Shown: piece by piece, positions 53,465 through 63,900 of the stretch
Numbering within the stretch: position 1 is the stretch's first letter
Layout: each line of letters opens with the position of its first letter
Assembly (NCBI RefSeq): GCF_013373865.1
Contig: NC_050476.1
Coordinates: 3,890,501 to 3,954,500 of the forward strand
Reading direction: 5' to 3'
DNA: 64,000 nt
Source of the DNA: Monomorium pharaonis
Lineage: Eukaryota > Arthropoda > Insecta > Hymenoptera > Formicidae
The notes under the pieces: generated by a model
What the model saw: only the letters and a program-made list of their open reading frames with translations
What the model was told of the DNA's origin: nothing
Databases searched by the model: none
Made by a program: the position numbers and the translations under genes

Positions 53465-53770
53465 CAAGCAGTTACCGCGTGTTATCTAGCAAATTATATC
53501 ACGATAGTTAAAAGATTTTGTTACTTATCGTGATCATAATCGTGATCTTAATTAAATTACATCACATTATCGACGATAATGACTAGTACGTTTTTATATA
53601 CTTCTGTAAAAGCCATTGTACGTACATTTCTGTAATCGTACCGTAAGAAATTGAGCAATATGATTGGTTAATTCGATCGGTTACAACTGATTTGAGCAAT
53701 ATGATTGGTCGAAATCTTACGATTATGATTACGAAAATGTACGAGCAATGTCATCACACGCACTTTCTGT

Positions 53771-53870
53771 TAGACGTAACAGTAAGGTTTCGACGCATTG
53801 GATTGGGCGACTGTAACCGTAACCGACTGAATACAGTTCGTGATTGGTCGAAATTTTACTGTTACGTCTT
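53771..53870. repeat. 100-bp imperfect hairpin containing CCAAT boxes
   Basis: The left end TAGACGTAACAGTAAGGTTT pairs with the right end AAATTTTACTGTTACGTCTT. ATTGG motifs occur inside both arms, so they are mirrored in orientation. Confidence 0.65.
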
Positions 53871-53874
53871 ACCA

Positions 53875-54146
53875 CAGATAGCACAGAAAATTTATCATAA
53901 ATATTCATAAATATTTTACAAATTTATTAAAAAAAAATATTTTTTAAATATTATATAATTATTTTTCATAAACCATTTAGAAATGATGCAAAAATTATTA
54001 TCAACAATATATGGAATGTATTTTTAAATAATGATATAAATTTTCATTTTAAATATTTTTATAAATATTTGTCATAAATATTTTTCCCTCTTATAAATTT
54101 TATTTTATTAATTAAATTATATTTTATAAATATTTTGTGCTATCTG
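53875..54146. mobile_element. Short AT-rich element with 11-bp terminal inverted repeats
   Basis: CAGATAGCACA (53875-53885) and its exact inverse TGTGCTATCTG (54136-54146) bound 272 bp of very AT-rich sequence full of AAATATT/AATATTT. CA-starting ends resemble several DNA-transposon families, but no target-site duplication is visible in the flanks, so the class is unassigned. It interrupts the right side of the palindrome only. Confidence 0.55.
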
Positions 54147-54269
54147 AGACGGAAAGTGTAGGTGATGGCCCTTAAAACGCATATTTGTTTCATGATTAAT
54201 CTTGGAAAATCATGAGCGACATCTTATTACTTTATCAACTTCAGGTTCTTTAGTCAGAGACGCTCGACG

Positions 54270-55430
54270 TGTAGTCATCAGTGGTCGGCCGCGCTCGCGT
54301 CGAGTCGCGATCCGTTTCCGCTTCCGGTTCCGTTCGATACGCAGTTATACTTCCGCATCGGGCGTTCCTTGGCGAGTTCGTGATCACCGTGGATCGCTCG
54401 CGAACGCCATCGGTATAAGTGTCCCGATTCGTCCTTCGTCGGGCTATTCTCGACGACACGCGAGTTCGGGATCGACGGGAGTGTCCGGGAGTCGCGGGAT
54501 GTCCGGTGTCCGGCGTACGCGGTACGCAACGAGTGTCGCCGCCCGTTCCCGTCTCCGCTCGATCTCGTCGCGGTTCTCGTCGGCCGCGAGCGAACTTCCC
54601 CGTGGAAGGCATCGCCGGGAACGTGGAACCGAGTCGACAACATTAATCGGCGGGTAAAGTGGTCGCGTTCCTCTCCCCTCCCGTCTGTGGAAAATTAGCG
54701 CGAAAATCGCGTGAATTTTTGTCGAGTCATGTACAAGGTGACGGCCATGTTGTGACGTAGTACACGACGATCGTACTTCAGTCTGTACTTGACCTTCTCC
54801 CGCGCTGCGCGTCGTGTCGCGGCCCACCTCCGTTCGACACAGTTATCCTTCCGCATCACTTGTTTCTTGGCGATTTGCGAGTTTGCGATCACCGTGGATC
54901 GCTCGCAAACGCCATCGGGATGTGTCGTGATTCGTTGCCGGGAGTGTTGTCGCGGGACGCCCGGTGTCGAGCGTACGCAACGAAGAATGTCGCGTCGCCG
55001 CCATTGTTTTATTTTTTTTGTGCCGCGAAATAAGATCTCGTCGCGTTCCTCGCGTCCTCTCGTGTCCTCTCGTCGATGGAGAGCGAGTTTCCCCGCGGAA
55101 GGCATCGCCGGGATGTCGAACCGAGTTGATATACACAGTGATCGCGTCCCTCGCGCCTCTCTTCCCTCCCGTCTGTGGGAAATTGGCGCGAAAATCTCTT
55201 GAGTTTTTCGTCGTCGTGTCGTATCGTGAAGTGACGCAGTTCATGTACAAGAAAGATCGCCCATGTCGCGTTGTATCACGGTTCCCGCTCGATCTCGTCG
55301 CGTTCCTCGCGTCCTCTCGTCGGTCGAGAGCGAATTTCCCTGTGAAAGGCATCGTCGGGAATGCCGAACCGAGTCGACGTGCATTAATCGGCGCGCAAAG
55401 TGGTGTCGTGTCTCTTGCGTCGTTAGGATT
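54270..55430 (+). repeat. Right arm of the large inverted repeat: GC-rich units
   Basis: This mirrors the left arm. Three copies of CGCGGAAGGCATCGCCGGG-type sequence lie near 54598, 55092 and 55337, with spacing (about 494 and 245 bp) mirroring the left-arm order. It runs directly into the first exon of the predicted gene at 55243-56718. Frames conserved between arms include AICEFAIxxDxSQTPSG and RLRSISSRFSSAASELPRG, with frameshifts between the arms. Confidence 0.8.
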
Positions 55431-56718
55431 TTCAATCGTGTCGATCGCGTGTGTACGGTGTGTGCGAATGCAGCGAAGAAAACGTCATCGATTCATCGGC
55501 TGGTGAGTAAATTTAATTATTATATTCGCGGAATTAATCAGTACGTGGCGTCATCGTCGTCCAATATCTCTCTTAACCAAAATTTCAAGTGATAAGTTCT
55601 TTAATTTATTTTAAAATTTTGTTCTTCCCATTTTTCAGTTTCTTTTTCAAATTTTTAGATATTTTTTTTAATGTGTTGATATCTTATATTTTTAATATTT
55701 TAAGATGCTGGAATGATGGTCACACTTGATCAGGTTAATAATGTAGAATCATTAGTGCACAGCTTTAACAAAATTTCATATGTATTTCTTTTATAAATTT
55801 GAAAAACTGATCAAATTTGACTCCCACTCAGTAAGTCTATTCTGTAACTTTTAACGACAGTGTCAATATTGTTATATTGTTGCGTACGTATTATATGACA
55901 AAAAAACTGCGCAATAACAGTATAACGATACTGAACTCTGTTAAGAGTTACAGAATAGGCTTACTAGTATTCCCTTAAAAGGTTTCATCTACAATGGCCA
56001 TAGTAGTAGTAAGAAAAAGTAAACAAATGATTTAATTTACAATTCAAGTATAATTCACAATTAATTATACTTGAATTATGAGAATAGAATTTGTTTACTG
56101 CGCATTTTTTACAATTACTGCTATTGTAGAATAAGCCTTATTCTTTAAATATTTCAACTTCTTATTTCAATATTTAAATATTAAATGATATTATTTCAGC
56201 GCTGTTGAGTATAGACAAGATCAGACAAAAACAACAAATATAAGTAACATTGATGACGAAGAGCTTTGCAGATATAGAAATTCTATTAGAAAGACAGCAG
56301 TGTTTATCGAAAATGGCATATTAGAACATTCTATCCTGTAAGTTAAATTTTTCTTTTATGAAGTAAAGTATATAATAATATTTGAAGTGTGTATTAAACA
56401 ATATATCATAAATGGATATTTAGAAAACATGAAAGTTTTCTTAATTAAAAGCATATGAAAAGCAAAAATTTTTATTTCTTTATTGTAACTTAAGAACTGT
56501 TACATAGTTTTCTTCTACGAGACATATTGTTATTTTATGAATATATCATTTCCAGTATATCTAGTAAAGAATTGTATAGTATATAATATAATATTTTTAT
56601 TTGCAGCACTAACGAGGATTTATCACAAATCATGGGCTTTATTAGAAGTGTTTTATGGCATGACAATTTGCAACACATATGGGACATATATGAGAGGAAA
56701 TGTTGCTACCGCTTTTAA
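55243..56718 (+). CDS. Predicted three-exon gene of unknown function in the right arm
   Basis: Proposed exons are 55243-55502, 56200-56337 and 56607-56718, giving 169 residues; a shorter in-frame ATG at 55468 would give 94. Junctions: exon 1 ends before GTGAGTAAA; exon 2 follows TATTTCAG and ends before GTAAGTT; exon 3 follows TTTTTATTTGCAG. Phases agree (codons TG|C and CT|C), and exon 2 is open only in the frame this splicing predicts. The product starts as a basic Arg/Ser-rich segment from the GC-rich unit, including MQRRKRHRFIG. Acidic and helical segments follow, such as NIDDEELCRYRNSIRKTAVF and TNEDLSQIMGFIRSVL, and it ends KCCYRF-stop at 56716-56718. Beyond the stop, a donor-like GTAAGTGAG and a conserved tract to about 56837 are shared with the left arm. 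I do not recognise a family. It may be a domesticated or transposon-derived gene, or a chance assembly. Intron 1 holds two hairpin elements. Confidence 0.35.
55829..55966. mobile_element. Hairpin element in predicted intron 1 (first)
   Basis: The left end AGTAAGTCTATTCTGTAACT matches the inverse of the right end, AGTAAGCCTATTCTGTAACT. The arms continue TTTAACGACAGTGTCAATAT against CTTAACAGAGTTCAGTATCG. It is about 138 bp long and non-coding. Confidence 0.7.
55980..56140. mobile_element. Hairpin element in predicted intron 1 (second)
   Basis: The core palindrome AATTCAAGTATAATT ... AATTATACTTGAATT (56041-56078) is flanked by outer arms sharing CTACAATGG/CTACAATAG, GTAAGAAAAAGTAAACAAAT and their inverses. 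It lies immediately after the first element, so the two inserted side by side or one within the other. Confidence 0.65.
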
Positions 56719-56868
56719 AATACTTCTTGGTAAGTGAGTTGCTTCCATAATTCTGTTGTTTTACAAAATTTTACCGTTTTCTTATTGTATCAACTTAACA
56801 TTGCTCAATATGTCTTATAAATTGCTCTCGTTCATAGAAGCACTTTGTCTACTATAGGTGGTATATCT

Positions 56869-56901
56869 CAAAGTATATCTCAAAATTTGAGATATACTTT
56901 G
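56869..56901. repeat. 33-bp near-perfect palindrome
   Basis: CAAAGTATATCTCAA followed by its inverse around an AAT-type centre. It lies just past the right end of the large inverted repeat. Confidence 0.85.
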
Positions 56902-58069
56902 AATATCTAATTAAAGAATCTAACTTTTCTTTTTTAAGAAACAAATTGTTTGACATTTTTCAAAAAGTATTATTTAAAATATAATAATTTTCCTTTGTTA
57001 AATTTAATAGTAAATTATAATATTTATGTATTTTATTATTTTAAAATTTAATATTCTTTTTTTGTATTAATCTAATTTTATATCCAGATTACAATTATGA
57101 TATATTGCTTTTTTTAACCAAAAGCATTGCTTTCTTTAATTTTTGTGCACCAAACCTTAATATAGATTTCAGGTTTTTCACTTTATCAACTGATTTTCCT
57201 CCTATATATTTTTTATTTGGACTATTTGCAAAAGGCTCATACTCATATGTAGTTTATAATATATTTTTGAAAATAAACATTTCATTACTTGTATTAATGT
57301 TAATTATTTTAAAACTAATACATTTTAAAACTAAATAAAGGAATTTTATCTCAGTCTCAGTTGAAAATAATTCGCATATTTTCTTAGATACGATTTGAAA
57401 CTTGTCAAAAGTAGAGCTACAAAAAGAAATGAAAGATATTTGCAACATTAAAAAATTGTATTTAAAAATATATTTGTAATATAAAATATGTATATGTTAT
57501 GTGTGTGTCATTATATAGTAAACTTATTTGATATTTATTTTTATCATATAAATTGCCAATATTTTAACAGATATTTCTCTTGCCTCTCTATTTAAATGCC
57601 ATTATTTTTATAATAAGTTAGGACAGCATCATCTTTTAAATGCTCTCCTATTTTCTTCTCGATCTTCTAAAATAAAAAATATATTAAAAATGTAAAAATA
57701 CACCATATATTTGGACATAGATATAAATATTATTATTATATTTATATCTATGTGGCAAAAAAACTGGCAAAAATTAAAATAACTTGTATGTAACATTAAA
57801 ATATATATACATATAATTTTTCATTATATATAATATTATATATTAATACATAACAAATACTCACTGTTTTAAAGAAACGAAACGAAGTCTTTTTTTAAGT
57901 TTCAAATTAATATATGAAAAATAATTAAAAAAAAAAAGAGAGATACATATGTATTAACTAAATTCTAAATTTTATATTTTTTTATTTAAGAAGAAAACAT
58001 TATATAATAAAAGTAGGTGATAGTAATATAATAGAAAAATAAACAATATTAAAAATTAAAATTTTTTAA
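56902..58069. other. Very AT-rich sequence without a gene
   Basis: Long A/T runs and short hydrophobic open frames (57105-57338 and its opposite strand) with no family resemblance. A palindrome at 57715-57753 (ACATAGATATAAATA and its inverse) precedes a GGCAAAAAAACTGGCAAAAA stretch. A similar CTGGCAAAAACTG string occurs inverted near 58815, so flanks of the hAT remnant may extend this far. Confidence 0.5.
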
Positions 58070-58294
58070 TCACAAATCTGGTTCAGATTTACCACATAAT
58101 AATTTGTAACAAAAAGCTAATTTATTTGTTACTTCTATTCCTAATTTATTGCGGATTTTATTTTGGATAAAACTTAAATTAGAAAATACTCCTTCAATTG
58201 ATGCTGAACTTGCTGAATAATTATGCAAATGCATAATTAACGAATTTAGCAGGAAAATTATTTTTTTGTAATGTTTTCCATCACGTTCTGACAT
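58070..58294 (-). pseudogene. hAT-type transposase, C-terminal dimerisation region remnant
   Basis: hAT transposases move DNA by cut-and-paste and end in a conserved dimerisation region. This 74-residue frame contains SASSASIEGVFSNLSFIQNK followed by IRNKLGIEVTNKLAFCYKLL, matching that region's order: a Ser/Ala patch, the ERxFS-like motif (here EGVFS), N/K-rich residues, then a leucine-rich helix. It ends with a stop at 58070-58072. A stop codon lies immediately upstream of the apparent start (TAA before ATG at 58294). Only a degraded A/T- and C-rich tract lies beyond, so the catalytic part is missing and this is a dead fragment. The EGVFS variant replaces the usual Arg. Confidence 0.75.
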
Positions 58295-58413
58295 TTAGAT
58301 TTTTAGTTTAAAAAAAAAAAAGAGATTTTGGAAAAGCTTCAGCTTCTGCTTGAAAAGTTATAATTATAAAAAGTCAGGCGATAATTCTGCTGCATAATTC
58401 CGCGCATTTTCTT

Positions 58414-58427
58414 GGGGGGGGGGGGGG
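58414..58427 (+). repeat. Poly-G run of 14
   Basis: An uninterrupted G14 in otherwise AT-rich sequence; its length is likely polymorphic or error-prone. Confidence 0.9.
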
Positions 58428-58641
58428 TTTAAACAATTTTGTACCATTGTGTTACAAATTATTAAATAGTAAATCAACCAGATTTGTACTCGTAAAAAAT
58501 TTTAATTTTTGCTGTTATGTTTATTTTTTAAATATATTACTACTTTAATATATTACCTACTTTTATATATATATGATGTTTTCTTATTAAACAAAAAATT
58601 AATGTAAAATTTAGAATTTAGTTAGTACATATCTCTTTTTT

Positions 58642-59953
58642 ATATATCGTCTTTTTTCTCGCAGATATTGCGTACGGGAGTATTATGTATATTATATACA
58701 TAGTTAAGAATGTAAGGATATATCTAAAATACTTGTAAATTAAAATATGAATAAAAAGATTTTCTATTTATTGTAATTGTATCGTTTTTATAGACGAGAT
58801 CAGTTTTTGCCAGTTTTTTCCGGAAAATACCAGTTTTTACCATTGACATGGACATTATTTAAAAAAAAGCGGAATTTTGCCAACATTGGTTTCTTTATTA
58901 ATTATTGCAGCACTAATTATAAATATTTGCAGTAATTTATTGCAGTTAATGTGTGTTTTATCTTTCAAAAGATTTCTCCCCGCGTATAAAATTAAGTATA
59001 GATATCGCAAAGTAATGTAATCCTTCCCGTGAAATTAATTAAAACGTTCTGATGTTGATATTCATTTAATTTCGATATTCACTCATTACAGTATGCCAGC
59101 TTAACGAAGCGACGCGACAAGGCAGGAATCGGGGTCAACCTCGTTCGTTCCGCATTATTGTTCCGCAGAAGCTTCTTCTCGCGTCGTTCCTTTTGCAAGA
59201 TAAACGTCGCAAAAAAATATCAAATTCCATGCTCTCGCGATTGGCTGGACGTCCGCTATGAGGTCGAACATTAAGGCGTAAGTACGTACACATGAATATT
59301 GGCAAACAAGGTCGACGCAATTATTGTCGGAAAAAGAACTGGTAATAAAATTTCAGGCCTCCCTCTACCGATTTATTGCCGGCAGTGGACGACGGGGATG
59401 ATTCGGGTATCGGTTTCCTCGTGCACGTAAGTAGCGATTTTCGATCATTATGGCCGGCTAAGTGGATCTCGAAGGGGCGATTTCGACGGCCGAAAATGTT
59501 GCGTACAACAAACAAACGCGCGGGGATGACCGCGACTTTTTTTTTGTCGTTGCACCGCCGCGTGCGTAAGTCGTTTAAACCAATCGGGTGGCTCGTAAAA
59601 GGGATGGTAAAAAGGTATATATGCGGGAAGAGAAAACGGGAGAGAAAGAGACGTTAATAGCGGCATTCACCGCCGCGGGGGATACAATTGCGACTTTACA
59701 TTTTACGTTCTCGGGACGATCTCCATGCGTTCTAATCGTTCCCGTTTATCTGAACGTTACATTGGGCAAATCACGCCTCAATAAATTTGCGGAAGTGAGT
59801 TTTCGGCCATTTAGAATCTCATTAACGAACAATATAAAGCGAATTTCGTCCGTCGATACGGTCAACGAGATTAGTAAAAGTATTACAGCGGGTCACGATC
59901 CCCTCCGCTTCGAGCGGCGCGCACAAAACTGCGGTGCGGTCGGCGACAGAATG
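58642..59953. other. Mixed intergenic sequence without a supported gene
   Basis: AT-rich to about 59090, then CpG-rich. The plus-strand frame at 59376-59657 is opposed by comparable frames on the minus strand and shows no domain. A CTGGCAAAAACTG-type string near 58815 may be a distant flank of the hAT-related rearrangement. Confidence 0.45.
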
Positions 59954-60157
59954 CTGCAGGCTCCAAGGATCGCATATTTCGGTCCCGGTAGCATATGATC
60001 GCATAGAGAGGAGATGAGGAACTAAGAGCAAGGACCAATCATATTAAAGAATAAGTGAGTGCTCAGTATATGATAGGTTCTTGCCCTTAATTCTTTTTCT
60101 CCTCCCCATACGACCGTATGCCACCGGAACCGGAATCTGCGATCCTTGGCAGGCTCG
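59954..60157. repeat. 204-bp hairpin with about 80-bp arms
   Basis: The left arm CCAAGGATCGCATATTTCGG... (from 59962) pairs with the right arm, whose inverse reads CCAAGGATCGCAGATTCCGG... The arms align through GGTAGCATA/GGTGGCATA, GAGGAGA, AAGAGCAAGGACC/AAGGGCAAGAACC and ATCATAT at about 80% identity, around a roughly 20-base loop. Unlike the other hairpins here it is not AT-rich. It could be a MITE or the source of a long hairpin RNA. Confidence 0.7.
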
Positions 60158-60953
60158 CGGAGTTATGCAAATGGAGAAAATAGCAAAGAAGTAAAGAATG
60201 CGTGGGCATGCAGAGACGCGCACATTGACAAATAGACGGATGGCGCGACGTTACACGGTAACGTACGATCTTAGCTCGCGGACACTTAACATCATAATCC
60301 CTCCAGTCACCTATCCTGTTATGTATCTTGATATCCAGATATATGCACGTATATTTAAAAATATATAGAATTTTTCAGCTTTTACTAGTTTCTGGTTCAT
60401 TTTTTAAAGAGTAATTCTATATTAAGACATCAAAGAGAAAATTATTAACTTTTAACAAGACTCTGAAGCATTTGCAAAGAAAACTTTTTCTTGGCAGTAA
60501 AACTACTTACGTAGTCAAGTAGGTATATTTTTATATATTAAAAAGATGTAAGAAAGTTGTATGTTAAATTATTCTAAGACTTACAAATCGACCTCTTTTG
60601 ATCATTTCAAAATGTTTAAAAATGTTATTATTCCTAATATAACATGCCAATATTTTTTATGTCACCGGTGAAAGAGAAATTTTTTCAACATTTTATATTA
60701 TATGGCAACTTACGTAAAGAGTAATATTATAAAATAGCGAACATAAATTTATATATATTGCTGACATATAATTATATGTCAGAAATTAAACGAAAACTCT
60801 ATAAAAATAGAAACAAAAATGTAAAATGGTTTTCCGCGCAACCTGTAATTTGTATGAAACTACGTGAACATAATTACATATTTCTTTCATCAAACGACAG
60901 CACTCTTACAAATCATTCGTGGTTATTTGTGTCCCGAGTTCTTTCTTTCTGTA

Positions 60954-60986
<33 letters not shown>

Positions 60987-63900
60987 CCCGAGAATAAATC
61001 CAGTGGCACCGCTTTCGCGAATACCGTTAAGCGATCGTTTCCACCGCTACCACTGGCCGGTGTCCAGCGGTAGGCCCGTGTTATTAGAAATTCGAAAAGA
61101 ATTGCCTAGCGTCTAACGACTCCCCCCTCAGAGAATAATTTCCGAAGGGGAACGAGCGCTCTCCCGCTCACTCGCCGCGATCCGAAAACGCAAGCACGCC
61201 GAACCGATTCTCACGGACCGCTCGAGAGAATGAATCCTCTCTTTCGGTGGCTAGCCTCTCCCTCTCTACTCGTAATAGACATTCGAAATCCGTGAGTCCC
61301 CGTTTATCCTGAGCCGCGACCGTTTCGCCACGACGAAATAACAAACGGACAAAGCAAATGCGAAAGAAATAAAGAAAGAGACGACTATTGGCGTGGTACG
61401 CTCTAATCTTGGACCTAATCACGTGGGCCCGCGGGCACGCAACAGCGAGCGGAAAAAAGGACGGAAAGGAAACCAAGGGCCGGAGGGAGGGGGACACAAG
61501 CCCGGCTGAAGGGTTACTGTTGCATCGGCACAGCAACAGGTATCGGCCCCGCGCAACGGCGATATCGATGTCTCGAATGAGATACCACCGGCGGACGAAA
61601 ACGGCATAGACGTATATTTTGACGACTGGAAATCGCTGGCTATCGGTACGAGCGCCCCCGGGTACCCCGACGGGCTACCGGGGCTCCTCCTCGCGCTCTC
61701 CTAGCGTTTTTTTCAACCTGGCGCGATATGCCTCGACGCGGCCGAGACCGTCGTTCCGTTCCCGTTTAAAGATCGAGATTAACGGCACTCCGTCGAGTAA
61801 CTCTCTATTATTTCCTAAGAGATCGAAAAGTATAACTGCACGTTCGGCACGACCGCTCGCTTTCGGTTTCGTTTCCGTTGCTCGCAGGTGCATTTAAAAA
61901 ACGTGGCGTTTCGCCCGATTTTGGGGGGCCGTATGTGTACCGTCGCGTCGGATTCAAATTATAATACGCACCGGGGCGGAACCGCGAATTTTCTGTCGAT
62001 TCGCCAGATGGTAATGAGACGGAATTAACGGGCCGTTGTTGCGTCTCGGGCCGAAGAAGCGGAGCGGCATTTTTCGGTGGCTCCCTTTCAGGAATTCCGT
62101 GTCACTACCCCCTCCTCGTCCCCCTTCACCCCTATAACGCGCTCTATCCGTTCTCTCTAGTCGTTTACTAATTTTACGGCGCGACTATTAAACACGACCT
62201 GCAGCACGCATATCTAACGACCCACACGCAGTGTTCGTTCTTTCTTGTCTGGGATATATCGCGCGGCGCACAGTAATAACACAAATGGCAGGTTCCTCGT
62301 TTCAAACGGTCCCGACGGTATAAAGTCAGGATGCACGAACGGCCACATTCCAGATGGAAATCGCCGTTCCGGCGTTTCTCGTTTGTCATGCTTCCTGTCT
62401 CAGCGCGGATGCGTTAAGTGCGCGATAGAGAGCTCGGCAGTTTCCTTCCCCTTGCTATGGGAAGAATTGCTTCGAATTAAGAGCAATTTGAGATATATTA
62501 AATTTCTTCTTCCGTCACGGTACAATAGAGATAATTGCGAGATAATTTCCTCACTTGCCCAAATCTCTCAAATCTGATTGTACCGAGGACCCGCGCTTCG
62601 ACGAATGCGTATGCGACTATTTATGTGAAATTGTAATTTAATGTCCGCGTGACAATTACTCGCTCTAATCTAAAGATAATTTGCCCAGGTACTTTCTAGC
62701 GTTATATTAATTTAACCAACAAATACATGTGTAATTCACTCTTGTAGATCCAGGTTTCTTGTATTTCTCTTCATTAAACGTGAGTTCCGAACGCCATTAT
62801 AACTTACAGTTAACTCTATCTGCAGCCACATGCGCTTTCCTCAGAGATATAACATTGCGAATAAAGGATGATATTTTTTTGCAAGCAAGGGTAATAACCT
62901 CCGCGTTGCAATCTCGCTCATTCAGTAATTATTTCGAGTGTGTATCTCTCTGTTTGGCATATATGACTTTCGCGGCGCCGATCGGCCGATGATAAATTTA
63001 ATTTGACGCTAGCTCTCGTTGCAGTAAAATGTAACGGTACACGGTTGTGCGAACGGAAAGCGACGGCAGAATGTGAGGAGAGTGAGAGTTCGCTATCGAC
63101 GATGAAAGTACAGAGTTTGGAGACAGGAATCGATTTGCGGCGATCCGCATCGACGGATACTCGCGGGAAAATGCAAGAACTTGCGCTACTTTCTTTCCTC
63201 ATTGCAGTGAGCTATGCGATGATTATGCGAATGATCTTGAAATTGTTTTGTTTCTAGATGAACGATTCTCAGGGAATCCATGGAGAAACGCAAAAAATTT
63301 CTCGTACTTTCTTCATGACTCGAGAATAAAAGATAAGCGTCGATTTTAAATTGGGTGCCGCTGTTACAGTTCTAATCGACCTGAATTGGACCAATAATGA
63401 AGAACAGCCTTCTAATTTTATCGTACAAAAATCAGATAAAAACTTTCAAGAAGAATTTAATAACTTAATAAACAAAAAAACGAAGTTATTAATTTATATT
63501 TCTTTTTTAAAACTATCTTTTAATAAGAAGGAAAATTAACGAGAGAGAAAGAGACACGCTGTGAAATACACACGCTCGCCTCGTTCCGATAAGCCCGTCA
63601 TATTCTCGTGATATTAAACTGAGGGATGTTGCATATCTAACGTTATCCGTGTTTTATTCCAGCTGTCTATAGTTGATAAACGAGAATTATAAGATCATAT
63701 ATCAGCATTCGGTGATACTGTACGATTATCGCTGACATCGTGCGTCTATTTTCCTATTATGTTCTCACGAGGGGATTTAGAATCTTTGTCCTTTATTTGC
63801 GCTCACTCGAATCAATTCAACGAGTTCAAAGTTTAGGAATCGAGATGTATTAATTTTTATGATATGATATGACGATTACTTCTGTCTTACGGTTATGAGA

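Larger units (their letters stand above)
52740..54200. other. AT-rich spacer between the inverted arms
   Basis: About 1.4 kb holding several substructures: an inner inverted pair (52860-52925 with 53541-53609), a diverged tandem duplication (53178-53301 and 53341-53464), a cluster of five ATTGG motifs (53663, 53704, 53797, 53802, 53843), a 100-bp hairpin (53771-53870) and an element with short inverted ends (53875-54146). There is no credible open frame. Because both arms read outward, this spacer is where a shared promoter would lie; that is inference. Confidence 0.6.
57937..58641. mobile_element. Inverted duplication flanking the hAT remnant
   Basis: The left arm 57937-58082 is inverted relative to the right arm 58478-58641 at about 80% identity. 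Shared strings include ACTAAATTCTAAATTTTA, AAGAAAACATYATATA, ATAAAAGTAGGTRATA, AAATTAAAATTTTTTA and CAAATCTGGTT. The left arm covers the 3' end and downstream flank of the transposase fragment, so the right arm is an inverted copy of that 3' end. The loop holds the remnant and the poly-G run. A rearranged, non-autonomous derivative is likely. Confidence 0.65.

Noticed and set aside
54202..54657. Open frame in the right GC-rich arm treated as a separate gene
   Set aside because: The corresponding left-arm sequence keeps only parts of it with frameshifts, and every frame in the unit is nearly stop-free.
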